NCBI GenBank assembly: GCA_002706065.1
Contig: PAJM01000003.1
Location: 10,226 to 68,247 of the forward strand
DNA from: Methanobacteriota archaeon
GTDB lineage: Archaea > Thermoplasmatota > Poseidoniia > Poseidoniales > Poseidoniaceae
Length of the DNA: 58,022 bases
Direction of reading: 5' to 3'
The position numbers were made by a program, and so were the translations under genes. The notes under the pieces were generated by a model. That model searched no databases and was not told the DNA's origin. It saw only the letters and a program-made list of their open reading frames with translations. Shown here piece by piece: positions 19,566 through 28,942 of the stretch (the first letter of the stretch is position 1; each line of letters starts with the position of its first letter).

Positions 19566-19970
19566 TTGGATGAAGAAGTTGTTGAATTTAACATAGCACA
19601 CAACCGAAAATACTCGATTGACCATTTGTGGTACCAAGAGAAGGACGATGAGAAAATCATGGTCGGCATCAGCGAGTTTATGGGCGTCGAAATCGGAGAA
19701 GTACTCCGCGTTATTCTCCCGCAAGCAGAAACCGTCGTGGATGAAGGACAAGACATGTTCTCACTTTGGACCGCAGATGAAAAAATTGCCTTCACTGCCC
19801 CATTCTCGGGAACCATTACAGAAGTGAACGGGGAAGTTGAAATCAACCCTGATCTTGTCAACGAATCCGCTTATGACCTTGGATGGATTTTGGTTCTTCA
19901 ACCGTTCCAATTTGACATGGAGAATCTCCTTGAGCCTGATGAATACGTCGAGTACCTCTCAGAACTTTGA
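19566..19970 (+). CDS. Glycine cleavage system H-like protein
   Basis: YSIDHLWYQEKDDEKIMVGISEFMGVEIGEVLRVILP...DEKIAFTAPFSGTITEVNGEVEINPDLVNESAYDLGWILVL. TTG start preceded by aggtgaaatgac. Confidence 0.8.
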   Translation: MDEEVVEFNIAHNRKYSIDHLWYQEKDDEKIMVGISEFMGVEIGEVLRVILPQAETVVDEGQDMFSLWTADEKIAFTAPFSGTITEVNGEVEINPDLVNESAYDLGWILVLQPFQFDMENLLEPDEYVEYLSEL

Positions 19971-19986
19971 TCACTGAAGTGGAAGC

Positions 19987-20568
19987 ATGTCTGAATCAAT
20001 GCAGCGATTGAAGGATTCACTCCTCGCTGCCCCCATCATCTGGAAGGGCGATTATCCGTACTTTATTCATCCACTAACGGATGGAGTGCCTCGACTTGAT
20101 CCGTCTGTTCTTACATCTGTTGTTGAATTGATTGAAGCGGCTGTTGATTGGCAATCAGTCGATCTTGTCCTTGGTATTGAAGCGATGGGTTTGCCACTGA
20201 CGAGCCCACTTTCGATGCGAAACAACAAGCCTCAGGTTGTGGTCCGAAAGCGATCGTACGGCCTCGAAGGAGAAGTTGCGATCGATCAATCAACAGGTTA
20301 CTCTAAAGGTTCGATGTACCTTAACGACATCGCAAAAGATGAACGCATCCTCATCGTTGACGATGTACTGTCCACTGGAGGAACACTCGATGCCATCATA
20401 GGTGGCTTGGAAACAATTGGTGCAAAAATTGCTTCGATTGTTGTCGTGGTCGAAAAGGGTCCAGGACTGCAACAATTGCAAGAAAAATATCCGCACATTG
20501 AAATTTCATCCATTGTTCGACTCAACATGGACGGGGACAAGGTTGTCCTACTCGATGAGGTGATTTGA
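19987..20568 (+). CDS. hpt: Archaeal hypoxanthine/adenine phosphoribosyltransferase
   Basis: VVVRKRSYGLEGEVAIDQSTGYSKGSMYLNDI and ERILIVDDVLSTGGTLDAII (PRPP-binding motif). Confidence 0.85.
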   Translation: MSESMQRLKDSLLAAPIIWKGDYPYFIHPLTDGVPRLDPSVLTSVVELIEAAVDWQSVDLVLGIEAMGLPLTSPLSMRNNKPQVVVRKRSYGLEGEVAIDQSTGYSKGSMYLNDIAKDERILIVDDVLSTGGTLDAIIGGLETIGAKIASIVVVVEKGPGLQQLQEKYPHIEISSIVRLNMDGDKVVLLDEVI

Positions 20569-21674
20569 TGGATTTAAACCGACACGACTTCCAACTGGAA
20601 GAACTCATCCAACGCATTGAGAAGAATGACAACAGACTTGTTGCTCTTCAGGTCCCTGAAGGATTGAAGATGCAGGCGCTTGAGATGATGGATGAAATTG
20701 AATCAGGTTCAGGCGCAAAAGTTGTTTTGGCAGCCGACCCGTGTTATGGCGCATGTGACCTTGTCCATGATAAGATGAAGATGATGGGTGTTGAGCTCGT
20801 TGCACATTTGGGTCATTCTCAAATGAACATTAACTCAGGAATGCCAACCCAATTCATCGATGTGACCTACGATGGCGATCCAAAACTTGCGCCAGTAATT
20901 CCAATGCTCAATGCACATCTTCAGATCGCTAAGAATCGAATGGCTGAACAGTCAACAGGCGAATTGTCTGAAGAAGAGGCTCAAGAGCGATTTATGGATG
21001 CTGTTGGGCGCATGACACCACTCAAAGATACGAAACTTGGATTGGTCGGAAGCATCCAACACTTGCATCTTCTACCCGAATTCCACGACCGTCTTGAGCA
21101 AGCCGGATTTGATGTAACAATACCGATGGGAGGTGCACGTCTCACATTCCCGGGACAAGTTCTCGGATGCAACTATTCGGGTGATGATGACACGATTGGA
21201 CACTACCTCTTCCTCGGAAGCGGAGACTTCCATCCAATCGGTTTGGTTCTCCATACTGGGAAACCACTAGCGATGCTCGATCCCTATTCAGGCGACGCAA
21301 TCGAAATGTCGTTTGAGCGAATCGAACGCATTCTACGGCAACGGTTTGGTTTGATTATGTCCTCGATGGACGCTCAGAAATTTGGGATTCTCATCGGTGA
21401 AAAGCCCGGGCAGATGCGAAGAACTCTCGCCCTGAGGATGAAACGATTGCTCGAAAAACACGGGAAAAAAGGGTATCTTCTTGCGCTCGAGCATGTTGGC
21501 CCCGAATTGATTGATTTCTATCCTGTTGATGCCTTTGTTAACACAGCTTGCCCCCGAATAGCAATCGATGATGCAGTCAAATATGCGAAACCACTGATAA
21601 CACCGTTCGAACTTGAAGTCGCTCTCGGCGAAAAGAAATGGGAACTCGGATATCAATTCGATGAAATCCCCTAA
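20565..21674 (+). CDS. dph2: Diphthamide biosynthesis enzyme Dph2 (2-(3-amino-3-carboxypropyl)histidine synthase)
   Basis: Three conserved Cys contexts: DPCYGACDLVHDKM, QVLGCNYSG, VNTACPRIAIDDA; ATGA-type overlap with hpt. Confidence 0.92.
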   Translation: MMDLNRHDFQLEELIQRIEKNDNRLVALQVPEGLKMQALEMMDEIESGSGAKVVLAADPCYGACDLVHDKMKMMGVELVAHLGHSQMNINSGMPTQFIDVTYDGDPKLAPVIPMLNAHLQIAKNRMAEQSTGELSEEEAQERFMDAVGRMTPLKDTKLGLVGSIQHLHLLPEFHDRLEQAGFDVTIPMGGARLTFPGQVLGCNYSGDDDTIGHYLFLGSGDFHPIGLVLHTGKPLAMLDPYSGDAIEMSFERIERILRQRFGLIMSSMDAQKFGILIGEKPGQMRRTLALRMKRLLEKHGKKGYLLALEHVGPELIDFYPVDAFVNTACPRIAIDDAVKYAKPLITPFELEVALGEKKWELGYQFDEIP

Positions 21675-22926
21675 ACTTCATCAATTTCCGTTTGGAAAAG
21701 AGCGAGTGTTCAAGAACGGTTGGCATCAAGAACCGAACAGCATGAGCGACTATCTCGACCGAATTGGTTCAGGTTTTATCCTTCTGAACCCTGATCCCCT
21801 TGATTTTGATTACATCCCGGAAGTCATGGTTGGACGGGAAGCAATTCAAGGAACACTTGCAGGAAAATTCCATTCCATTGCTCATCCCAATGGGAGTGCC
21901 AATGTTGTGATTACGGGCCCAGTTGGAAGTGGAAAAACACTCCTTGCACGCACGTTTTGTCGCGATATTGAACATCACCTCCGAAACAAGCGTCCACTTC
22001 GAAGCGTCCACATCAACTGCAGAAACGCAACAACCAACGTTCGGGTTGCTCAACGCATCGTTCAATCATTGGACCCTGGCCACCCAGACCGTGGGCTTTC
22101 AATGGGCGAATTGTTGAGCAGTCTCAGGAAGCTGTTGAGAAACAACGGGCGTCATTTAATCATCGTCTTGGACGAGGTCGACCATCTGTTGCGCAAATCA
22201 GGCAACGACCTCATCTATCAGTTGCTTCGTATTGACGAGGACCAAGACGGTAGTGGAACACTTTCCCTTATTCTTATCAGCCAAGAACAGGTTCTTGATG
22301 TTCTTGAAAATGCTGTCATCTCTCGATTTGGCCACACGAATCACATCCCTGTCCCACCTTACGATCTCAAGGGACTCATTGCGATCGTACGTCAACGTGC
22401 AGAAGCTGCGTTGAATTCGAGGTCATGGGACGAGGATATCCTGAAACTTATCGCTACTTCTGCTGCTCCTTCAGGAGATGCTCGGCAAGTGATTGAGTTG
22501 CTCGGAGCCGCTGTGGAACACGCTGAATCGGATGGACACAAGAGCATCCTCTCCGAACATGTGCAAACAAAAGCAAGGGACGTACCACAAGTGATGCCCG
22601 AAGATGTCCTCGATGAGTTGTCGGGTCATTCGATGTTGGTTTTGCTTGGGATTTGCCGAAGACTACGAAAAGCCGAATTCATGACAAGCAAAGACGTTGA
22701 ATCAATTTATGCTGTTGTCTGCGAAGAATATGAAGTCAAACCCCGCAGCCATACAACAGTATGGAAATTCTTGAAGCACATCGAGGGTTTGAACATCATT
22801 GCAACTCGCGTCGATACGGTTGGAGAAGGTCGTGGCCGTACAACCCACATCTCCATGCCTCATGCCCTACCGATGGATGTCGCTGCTCGAATAGAAGGTC
22901 GAGTGGCGAGGAAGCTGAAGCGTTAA
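21661..22926 (+). CDS. cdc6: Orc1/Cdc6-family replication initiator
   Basis: VVITGPVGSGKTLLARTF, LIIVLDEVDHLL, SGDARQVIELLGAAVEHAES, C-terminal winged helix. Start at 21661 or 21742. Confidence 0.93.
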   Translation: MKSPKLHQFPFGKERVFKNGWHQEPNSMSDYLDRIGSGFILLNPDPLDFDYIPEVMVGREAIQGTLAGKFHSIAHPNGSANVVITGPVGSGKTLLARTFCRDIEHHLRNKRPLRSVHINCRNATTNVRVAQRIVQSLDPGHPDRGLSMGELLSSLRKLLRNNGRHLIIVLDEVDHLLRKSGNDLIYQLLRIDEDQDGSGTLSLILISQEQVLDVLENAVISRFGHTNHIPVPPYDLKGLIAIVRQRAEAALNSRSWDEDILKLIATSAAPSGDARQVIELLGAAVEHAESDGHKSILSEHVQTKARDVPQVMPEDVLDELSGHSMLVLLGICRRLRKAEFMTSKDVESIYAVVCEEYEVKPRSHTTVWKFLKHIEGLNIIATRVDTVGEGRGRTTHISMPHALPMDVAARIEGRVARKLKR

Positions 22927-22993
22927 CGATGAAATAGCATGCGGTGAGGCTAAATAGGGGTCGTTAGTCGCTTAGTTGCTAGAGGAATGCACC

Positions 22994-23509
22994 ATGGCTG
23001 ATGGAAATTCATTTGTTGCAGTGGTCAACGACACCACAACCAAGTTGACACGTACCACAAAGAACGGTAAGGAGAAGACATATTCTCCGTCATACAAGAC
23101 CGTTATTTCTGGAAACAACCATGCTCAACTGCTCGGTAAGAAAATCGGAGATGTCATCGATGGTATCTTCGTCGGCGAGGGTGAATCCACATTGACCGGT
23201 TACAAACTTGAAATTACAGGAGGCTCCGACAAAACAGGAACCCCAATGCGTCGAGATCTTGAGGGAGGTTCCCGCCAAGCAATCCTCGTCACAGCATCCA
23301 CAGGATTCAAGGGACACAATCTTGTTTCCAAGACCAAGCAGGGCGAAAAGAAGCGATTCCGATACAAGCCTGAAGGTATGCGAAAGCGACGTTTCTTCCG
23401 TGGCAACACTGTCACACAAGACACACGTCAAATCAATCTCAAGGTTGTTGATGCTGGTAACATTGGCCTCGACAAGTTGCTCGGTGAGGAAGAAGCTGCA
23501 GCGGAGTGA
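22994..23509 (+). CDS. rps6e: 30S ribosomal protein S6e
   Basis: LGKKIGDVIDGIFVGEGESTLTGYKLEITGGSDKTGTPMRRDLEGGSR is characteristic of S6e; start ATG at 22994. Confidence 0.93.
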   Translation: MADGNSFVAVVNDTTTKLTRTTKNGKEKTYSPSYKTVISGNNHAQLLGKKIGDVIDGIFVGEGESTLTGYKLEITGGSDKTGTPMRRDLEGGSRQAILVTASTGFKGHNLVSKTKQGEKKRFRYKPEGMRKRRFFRGNTVTQDTRQINLKVVDAGNIGLDKLLGEEEAAAE

Positions 23510-23551
23510 AACCCGAGAGGGTTGAATCGGTGAACTAGGAGGAATGGAAGC

Positions 23552-24790
23552 ATGGCACGAACGCTTCCTTCCCAGCCTGAAGTCAACATTGGCCTTGTTG
23601 GTCACGTCGATCACGGTAAGACCACTCTCACTCAAGCCCTGTCTGGTGTTTGGACTGACACACACTCCGAAGAGCGTCGTCGCGGTATTTCGATTAAACT
23701 CGGTTATGCTGATACGGCATTTTACAAGACCGATTCAGGGCAGTTCTACGCAACTGGACGGCATCCTGATGGCAAGAAGGACGACGAATCTGAACTTCAG
23801 CGCGTGGTTTCGTTTGTTGACGCCCCAGGTCACGAGACACTGATGGCGATTATGATCACAGGCGCATCCATCATGGACGGTGCCATGTTGATGGTCGCTG
23901 CCAACGAAACCTGTCCACAGCCACAAACTCGTGAACACTTGATGGCATTGGAAATTGCTGGTATCAAGAACATCGTAATCGTCCAGAACAAAATCGATTT
24001 GGTTTCACGAGACAGAGCCATGGAGTCCTACAACGAAATCAAGACCTTCCTTAAGGGAACAATTGCAGAGGAAGCACCGATCATTCCTGTCTCTGCCCAT
24101 CATGATGTCAATCTTGACATCCTCATCGAGGCGATTGAACAGACCATTCCTACCCCAAACAGGGATTCTGACGAACGGGCGATAATGCATATTGCTCGTT
24201 CATTCGATGTGAATCGACCGGGAACTCGCCCCACAAAGCTAACCGGCGGCGTTATTGGCGGTTCAATCGTAGAAGGTACCTTCCGAGAAGGTGATGAGAT
24301 CATCATCGGTCCTGGTCGGAAAATTGAGAACGGGAACAAATCACACTGGGAACCGATTGAAACAACCATCACGAGCATGCAAGGTGGAGGTGGAAAGCGA
24401 GACGAAATGACAGCAGGAGGTTTGTGTGGCTTTGGAACTCTGCTCGACCCATCGATAACAACTGCAGACAACCTTTCAGGACAAGTTCTTGCAAAGAAAG
24501 GTAAATTGCCAGAAGTACGTACGGAATGTGCTATTGAAATCCATTTGATGAAGAACATGGTTGCAGGTGATGGTGAACAACCAGACAAGATTTATCCACT
24601 TCGAAACAATGAGATGCTGATGGTGAATGTTGCAACCTCTACATCCGTTGGTGTTGTCAAAGGCGTGGAAAAAGGCAAGGCAAACCTGCAGTTACGGCTT
24701 CCTATTTGTGCAGATAAAGGACAGAGAGTTTCACTCTCTCGACGAGTGGGTGCACGATGGCGACTCATCGGCCATGGAACCATTCAATGA
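23552..24790 (+). CDS. eif2g: Translation initiation factor aIF2 subunit gamma
   Basis: EVNIGLVGHVDHGKTTLTQALSGVWTDTHSEERRRGISIKLGYAD...VSFVDAPGHETLMA...QNKIDLV; adjacent to rps6e. Confidence 0.96.
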   Translation: MARTLPSQPEVNIGLVGHVDHGKTTLTQALSGVWTDTHSEERRRGISIKLGYADTAFYKTDSGQFYATGRHPDGKKDDESELQRVVSFVDAPGHETLMAIMITGASIMDGAMLMVAANETCPQPQTREHLMALEIAGIKNIVIVQNKIDLVSRDRAMESYNEIKTFLKGTIAEEAPIIPVSAHHDVNLDILIEAIEQTIPTPNRDSDERAIMHIARSFDVNRPGTRPTKLTGGVIGGSIVEGTFREGDEIIIGPGRKIENGNKSHWEPIETTITSMQGGGGKRDEMTAGGLCGFGTLLDPSITTADNLSGQVLAKKGKLPEVRTECAIEIHLMKNMVAGDGEQPDKIYPLRNNEMLMVNVATSTSVGVVKGVEKGKANLQLRLPICADKGQRVSLSRRVGARWRLIGHGTIQ

Positions 24791-24799
24791 GGTGATTGC

Positions 24800-25174
24800 A
24801 TGGGCGATGTGCTCATTGATGCTTGTGGATGGGTCGCTCTCATCGATGGTTCATTCAACATCGATCTTGCACTTTCGCAGATTATTGGACCACCACACTT
24901 CATCCTGATTGACTTGGTTCTCGAAGAACTGGAGGACATCGAAGCAAGTCGTCCACGGGGAAAGAAATTGATGCTTGATCTGCTGCTCCAGCGCTCGACC
25001 TTGATTGAATACTCTACAATGCATACCGATGATGCACTCTTGGAAGTTGCAAGTGAAAGGAAGATTCCAATTCTGACCATCGACTCAAATTTAAAACGCC
25101 GAGCACTTGAAGTGGGACTTGGAATTGTTGAGGTTACTCAAGGAAAGAACATCCGCTTAGTCAATGGTCTATAG
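24800..25174 (+). CDS. PIN-domain protein (Fcf1/Utp24-like)
   Basis: 124 aa; VLIDACGWVALIDG...DLVLEELEDIEAS...LLEVASERKIPILTIDSNLKRRAL; follows aIF2-gamma. Confidence 0.82.
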   Translation: MGDVLIDACGWVALIDGSFNIDLALSQIIGPPHFILIDLVLEELEDIEASRPRGKKLMLDLLLQRSTLIEYSTMHTDDALLEVASERKIPILTIDSNLKRRALEVGLGIVEVTQGKNIRLVNGL

Positions 25175-25266
25175 AGAAAATAAAGCATGAATGGTTGATT
25201 TTAATTCATTACATTCAATTAATCGTCGGTGATTGTATTATATATCCTCACGTTTGTATTAATCTC

Positions 25267-25680
25267 ATGGCGTCCAGTCTCGAGCATGCGATGAGTGATG
25301 AACAACGTTCCCTCTGCCAAAAATTGATTGATCTTGGTGCCAACGAAAATACAGCGAGTGTTCTTCTTTGTCTCCATCATCACGGGGCAGCAACATCGAA
25401 GGATTTGCAATGTCATTGCAACATTCGCCAACCTGATGTCAGTATGGCGATATCTGAACTACGTGAAATGAATCTCGTTCACTATTCTCCCCGATCCGAG
25501 CCCTCACGTGGCCGTCCTGCTCACATCTACAGACTTCGGATGAGTCTGGAACAGTCAATTCAGCCGTTCGTCAACCGAGCCAAGAAACGTGCGAAGGAAA
25601 TTCTCAACGAAGTTGATGAAATTCATAATTTAGTCAGCAAGGTTGAACCGGATGTGAATACACAATTTACGGCAATGTAA
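25267..25680 (+). CDS. TrmB/MarR-like winged-helix transcriptional regulator
   Basis: NENTASVLLCLHHHGAATSKDLQCHCNIRQPDVSMAISELREMNLVHYSPRSEPSRGRPAHIYRL. Start at 25267 preferred over 25195. Confidence 0.78.
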   Translation: MASSLEHAMSDEQRSLCQKLIDLGANENTASVLLCLHHHGAATSKDLQCHCNIRQPDVSMAISELREMNLVHYSPRSEPSRGRPAHIYRLRMSLEQSIQPFVNRAKKRAKEILNEVDEIHNLVSKVEPDVNTQFTAM

Positions 25681-25966
25681 ACAACACATCGTCACCATGG
25701 CCGTCGAGAAGACGCAGTTTTACGCCAGCATCAATCCACGCATGAGCATAATTGATCGCTCCAAATGCTCGGATTAAGTCTCCCTTCTCGAGAAAATACT
25801 GAGCATCATTTGCGTAATCATCGGCCATGGCGAGCAATGTGTTCAACATCGATTCCTCATCTGGCGTTGAAGCAAGAGGAGTTGCTTTTCCTCTTGCTTT
25901 TTCAGTGATGGAGAGGTAGTGTTTTACTCGTTCAACAGTCAAAGTTTGATCAGGATTCAGACACAT
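25667..25966 (-). CDS. DUF357-like protein
   Basis: MCLNPDQTLTVERVKHYLSITEKA...MADDYANDAQYFLEKGDLIRAFGAINYAHAWIDAGVKLRLLDGHGDDVLFTLP. GGAGGTGATG RBS/start at 25966; overlaps upstream gene. Confidence 0.72.
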   Translation of the reverse strand: MCLNPDQTLTVERVKHYLSITEKARGKATPLASTPDEESMLNTLLAMADDYANDAQYFLEKGDLIRAFGAINYAHAWIDAGVKLRLLDGHGDDVLFTLP

Positions 25967-27002
25967 CACCTCCTTTTTGCCTACGTAGGAGTCGTTGCAC
26001 ATCGTCATTCCTACCAAGCGCTTCATAGAGTTCGATTGCTCTCGACAACCGGCCTTCATCTTCTGCAGCAAGTGCCCGCTGGAACAATTGTCGTCGTTCA
26101 TCCCAAGATCGTGCAAGTTTCGCATCAGCAGCTTCCTTTTGTCGATGGCGACGCTGCTCTTCTGCGAGATGTGGAGCGACCCAGCGACGAACCAAACCGT
26201 CTCTACGGCACGTTATCATCGAGTTTCGGCCAAGACGGATTAGGAGGTCACCAAGGTTCATCCCTTCTCCAATACGCACCTCGCCACTCTCAGAACTCAT
26301 GTGATCAAGATGGCCCTCAATACCTAGCACCCACCAACCATCGGCTGCACGTGTGGCGACCAGCGGCTCGAGCGATTCGATTTCAATTCGCTCAAGTGCA
26401 TCCCAACCATAGGGATGAGGAATCCCGTCCCACAGCTGTCCGTCTGCAGATTGCAACAACATGTGACCATCCGTCAGTGGAGAGACCCAACTCCAAATCG
26501 TTGAATCAACGACTCGGCGTTTATCTTGCTGAGCAATTTGACCGCAATACACCATTCCGCCAGTGTCCTGCCACAAGAGATGTTCTCGATCAAGCCAACC
26601 GATCAAACGTCGAACGACACCTGATTGAATGCGGCGAATACCAATTCCACTTGCATCGAAGAGATGCAAATTTCCGTCACGTCCAGCTAAGACCCATCCT
26701 CCACCAGGCCGATTGAGGAGTTGTGTGAAACCTCCTGGACTCGATCTTCCCTCGTGTACCATCGAACCATCTACGGTATTGAGAAGATAGAATGCATGGG
26801 CTGCGAGTACACCAATGCGTCCATCTGCATTGCAAATCGCATGGACCTTGAACGGCATACTACGTTGCCATTGAATCTCATTCGTTTCGTTGAAAAGAGC
26901 CAGCTCTAGCCCATACGCCACGCAAAGGTGCCCATTCACGGACTCAACTGCGCTAATTCTCGAAGGCGATTGCCAGGACCAACTCACTGACCATGTCATC
27001 AT
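25950..27002 (-). CDS. Beta-propeller-like (WD40/PQQ-type) protein
   Basis: Repeated blades such as GVLAAHAFYLLNTVDGSMVHEGRS, GWVLAGRDGNLHLFDASG, LLQSADGQLWDGIP; no signal peptide. Confidence 0.62.
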   Translation of the reverse strand: MMTWSVSWSWQSPSRISAVESVNGHLCVAYGLELALFNETNEIQWQRSMPFKVHAICNADGRIGVLAAHAFYLLNTVDGSMVHEGRSSPGGFTQLLNRPGGGWVLAGRDGNLHLFDASGIGIRRIQSGVVRRLIGWLDREHLLWQDTGGMVYCGQIAQQDKRRVVDSTIWSWVSPLTDGHMLLQSADGQLWDGIPHPYGWDALERIEIESLEPLVATRAADGWWVLGIEGHLDHMSSESGEVRIGEGMNLGDLLIRLGRNSMITCRRDGLVRRWVAPHLAEEQRRHRQKEAADAKLARSWDERRQLFQRALAAEDEGRLSRAIELYEALGRNDDVQRLLRRQKGGDVSES

Positions 27003-28726
27003 TCATCACCTCCAACAATGCCCCATGCTATCAATTGGGCGAGAGCACTCCTTGTCAATCCAAACATTCGTGAACGTCCCACCATGCGAGCATGCAAAAT
27101 TCCTGCTTTGTGAAGACGATTGCAAATTTGCGACAATCGGGCACGTTTGATTGACAATCGCTCCAATAAGGCCTTGTCAGAAGGTGAGATTGTCCGACTT
27201 TTGGCTTCTGCAACAACAATCGATTCAGAGCCTGTGAGTGAACTAAGAACGCCAATACTCAGAACGTGTTCCTCTTTCTCGGTCAATCGTGGCCTCGAGA
27301 GGGCACGCAGTTGCTCAACAAGATCTTGGCTTCCATTCAGCCCCTGAATTGAAGGCTGGAGAACCTGCGTAAGTAAACGAGTAAAGGCTTCAATGGTTTG
27401 TGAATCAATTGATCCACTTTCAGTTGGTTCCAATTCATACAACGCAGTTGGGTCAAGGTCAACAATCGATTCGAGTTCGGTGTTCTCGATGGGAGGAGAG
27501 GTCGCTTCTTTGATTTCATCCTCGGCTACGGGCAACGGCTCCTCTGCGCTCCAGAAAGCAGTTCCCTTCTCTGTTGCTTTGAATTGGCCTTCTGGAGTTG
27601 AATCCAAGTCTGTATTGACAAGTTTTCCTCGACCTCTTAAACCACCAAAGACACCTGCAAATGGCAAACTATCCGCCGTGACATAGGAATCATCCAGGGA
27701 TGTATCTTCTTCTGCTTCATCGCTGGAATCCTCTTGAATTTCAAGAGGTTCTTCAACCGGCTCATCAAGAATATCAAAGTCAAGATCGAATCCTGTTGCT
27801 TCCGTCATGCCTGGGGCCTCTTCCCATGATTTTCCATCAACACCATGTTCACCCCCTTCTGTCGTTTCTGTAGGAATATTGTCAATGGTAGGAGATACCT
27901 CCTCAACCTCTACAGCCTCAGATTGCAGTTCGGTCTCCACAGTATGCTCTTTCTCAAACGAAGAATCGGGGTGTGCAACAGCCGACTCTGGAGCGATATA
28001 GTTGCCACTGACTGCATTTCGCAGGACTTTGATGAGTGATCCTGGTTGTCCACTACGACTGAGTTGGAGCAAACGGTTTGCATCATCTGTCGACATATTG
28101 TATGGTTGAGAGGAAGCCTTTGCGATTCTACGCTCTACCAAAGCCTTGATTCCATCGAGATCTAGACTTGACATCGTTCGCAATTCAAAGCGCTGCAGCA
28201 ATTGCTCGGAAATCAGCGATTGTTGCTGAGGATTGATAGCGATGATAATCAAAGCGGGCAGTCGCTCAAAGAAGTGTAGAGAAGACCGCAGGCATGCTTC
28301 CAGAGAAGATACATCCGCCATGTCTGCATCGATTGTAACCAGTGGAAGCATCTGCCGGGAATCGTGAATCATGCGATGTAAGTCGCGACTCAATTTCTGA
28401 TAATCATGAGGAGGAGAGCCGTCAATCAATTGCGCATACATATCCTTGAGTAATTCAACTCCAGGTTCTGAAAATGCTATGCGATCGATGCCAATGTGCA
28501 GATTGGTTCTTGCACCTAAGCATTGCATGAACGACGTTTTTCCTGAACCAAATTCACCAACAATCAGAATGCGGTCGGCCGACTTAAACGAGATTTTCCG
28601 TTCCATCTCGTCGAACAGTGCATGCCGTCCTACGAGCAAATCAAATTCATGCTTGTCGAGAGGGCTGGAAGAAAATGGATCTTCACTCATTGATGGAAAA
28701 CCGAAATCGATTGTATTACCATGCAT
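26999..28726 (-). CDS. AAA/Orc-like ATPase with acidic linker and C-terminal winged helix
   Basis: RILIVGEFGSGKTSFMQCLG Walker A; ~200 aa acidic linker; LTEKEEHVLSIGVLSSLTGSE...LLERLSIKRARLSQICNRLHKAGILHARMVGRSRMFGLT wHTH. Confidence 0.75.
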   Translation of the reverse strand: MHGNTIDFGFPSMSEDPFSSSPLDKHEFDLLVGRHALFDEMERKISFKSADRILIVGEFGSGKTSFMQCLGARTNLHIGIDRIAFSEPGVELLKDMYAQLIDGSPPHDYQKLSRDLHRMIHDSRQMLPLVTIDADMADVSSLEACLRSSLHFFERLPALIIIAINPQQQSLISEQLLQRFELRTMSSLDLDGIKALVERRIAKASSQPYNMSTDDANRLLQLSRSGQPGSLIKVLRNAVSGNYIAPESAVAHPDSSFEKEHTVETELQSEAVEVEEVSPTIDNIPTETTEGGEHGVDGKSWEEAPGMTEATGFDLDFDILDEPVEEPLEIQEDSSDEAEEDTSLDDSYVTADSLPFAGVFGGLRGRGKLVNTDLDSTPEGQFKATEKGTAFWSAEEPLPVAEDEIKEATSPPIENTELESIVDLDPTALYELEPTESGSIDSQTIEAFTRLLTQVLQPSIQGLNGSQDLVEQLRALSRPRLTEKEEHVLSIGVLSSLTGSESIVVAEAKSRTISPSDKALLERLSIKRARLSQICNRLHKAGILHARMVGRSRMFGLTRSALAQLIAWGIVGGDE

Positions 28727-28796
28727 GACCGAGCAACTTCAACCAAGTATATGATATTTCACGGATTGGAGGCAATCCAAGGACCTGTTACGAGAC

Positions 28797-28888
28797 GTTA
28801 ATCAGACGGCCGTATGGCATGCGATGTCTGAATTAACGTACGCTTAACGCTAAAATAACGCGTTAATTGAAACGTTAAACCCGTTAGA
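28797..28888. promoter_or_regulatory. Cluster of TTAACG/CGTTAA hexamers between the AAA-wHTH gene and hmgR
   Basis: Exact matches at 28797-28802, 28834-28839, 28845-28850, 28862-28867 and 28874-28879, plus near-match CGTTAG at 28883-28888. Confidence 0.5.
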
Positions 28889-28942
28889 TTCTTCCGATTG
28901 ATTCATGCAGCCCGCAATCCTCGCTTGGTTTGAGGAGACGTC

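Noticed and set aside
22927-22993. Replication origin next to orc1/cdc6
   Set aside because: The gap is only 67 bp and shows no inverted ORB-like repeats or AT-rich unwinding region.
25919-26716. 265 aa plus-strand ORF opposite the beta-propeller gene
   Set aside because: His/Gln/Arg-rich nonsense-like translation antisense to an ORF with repeat structure and operon overlap.
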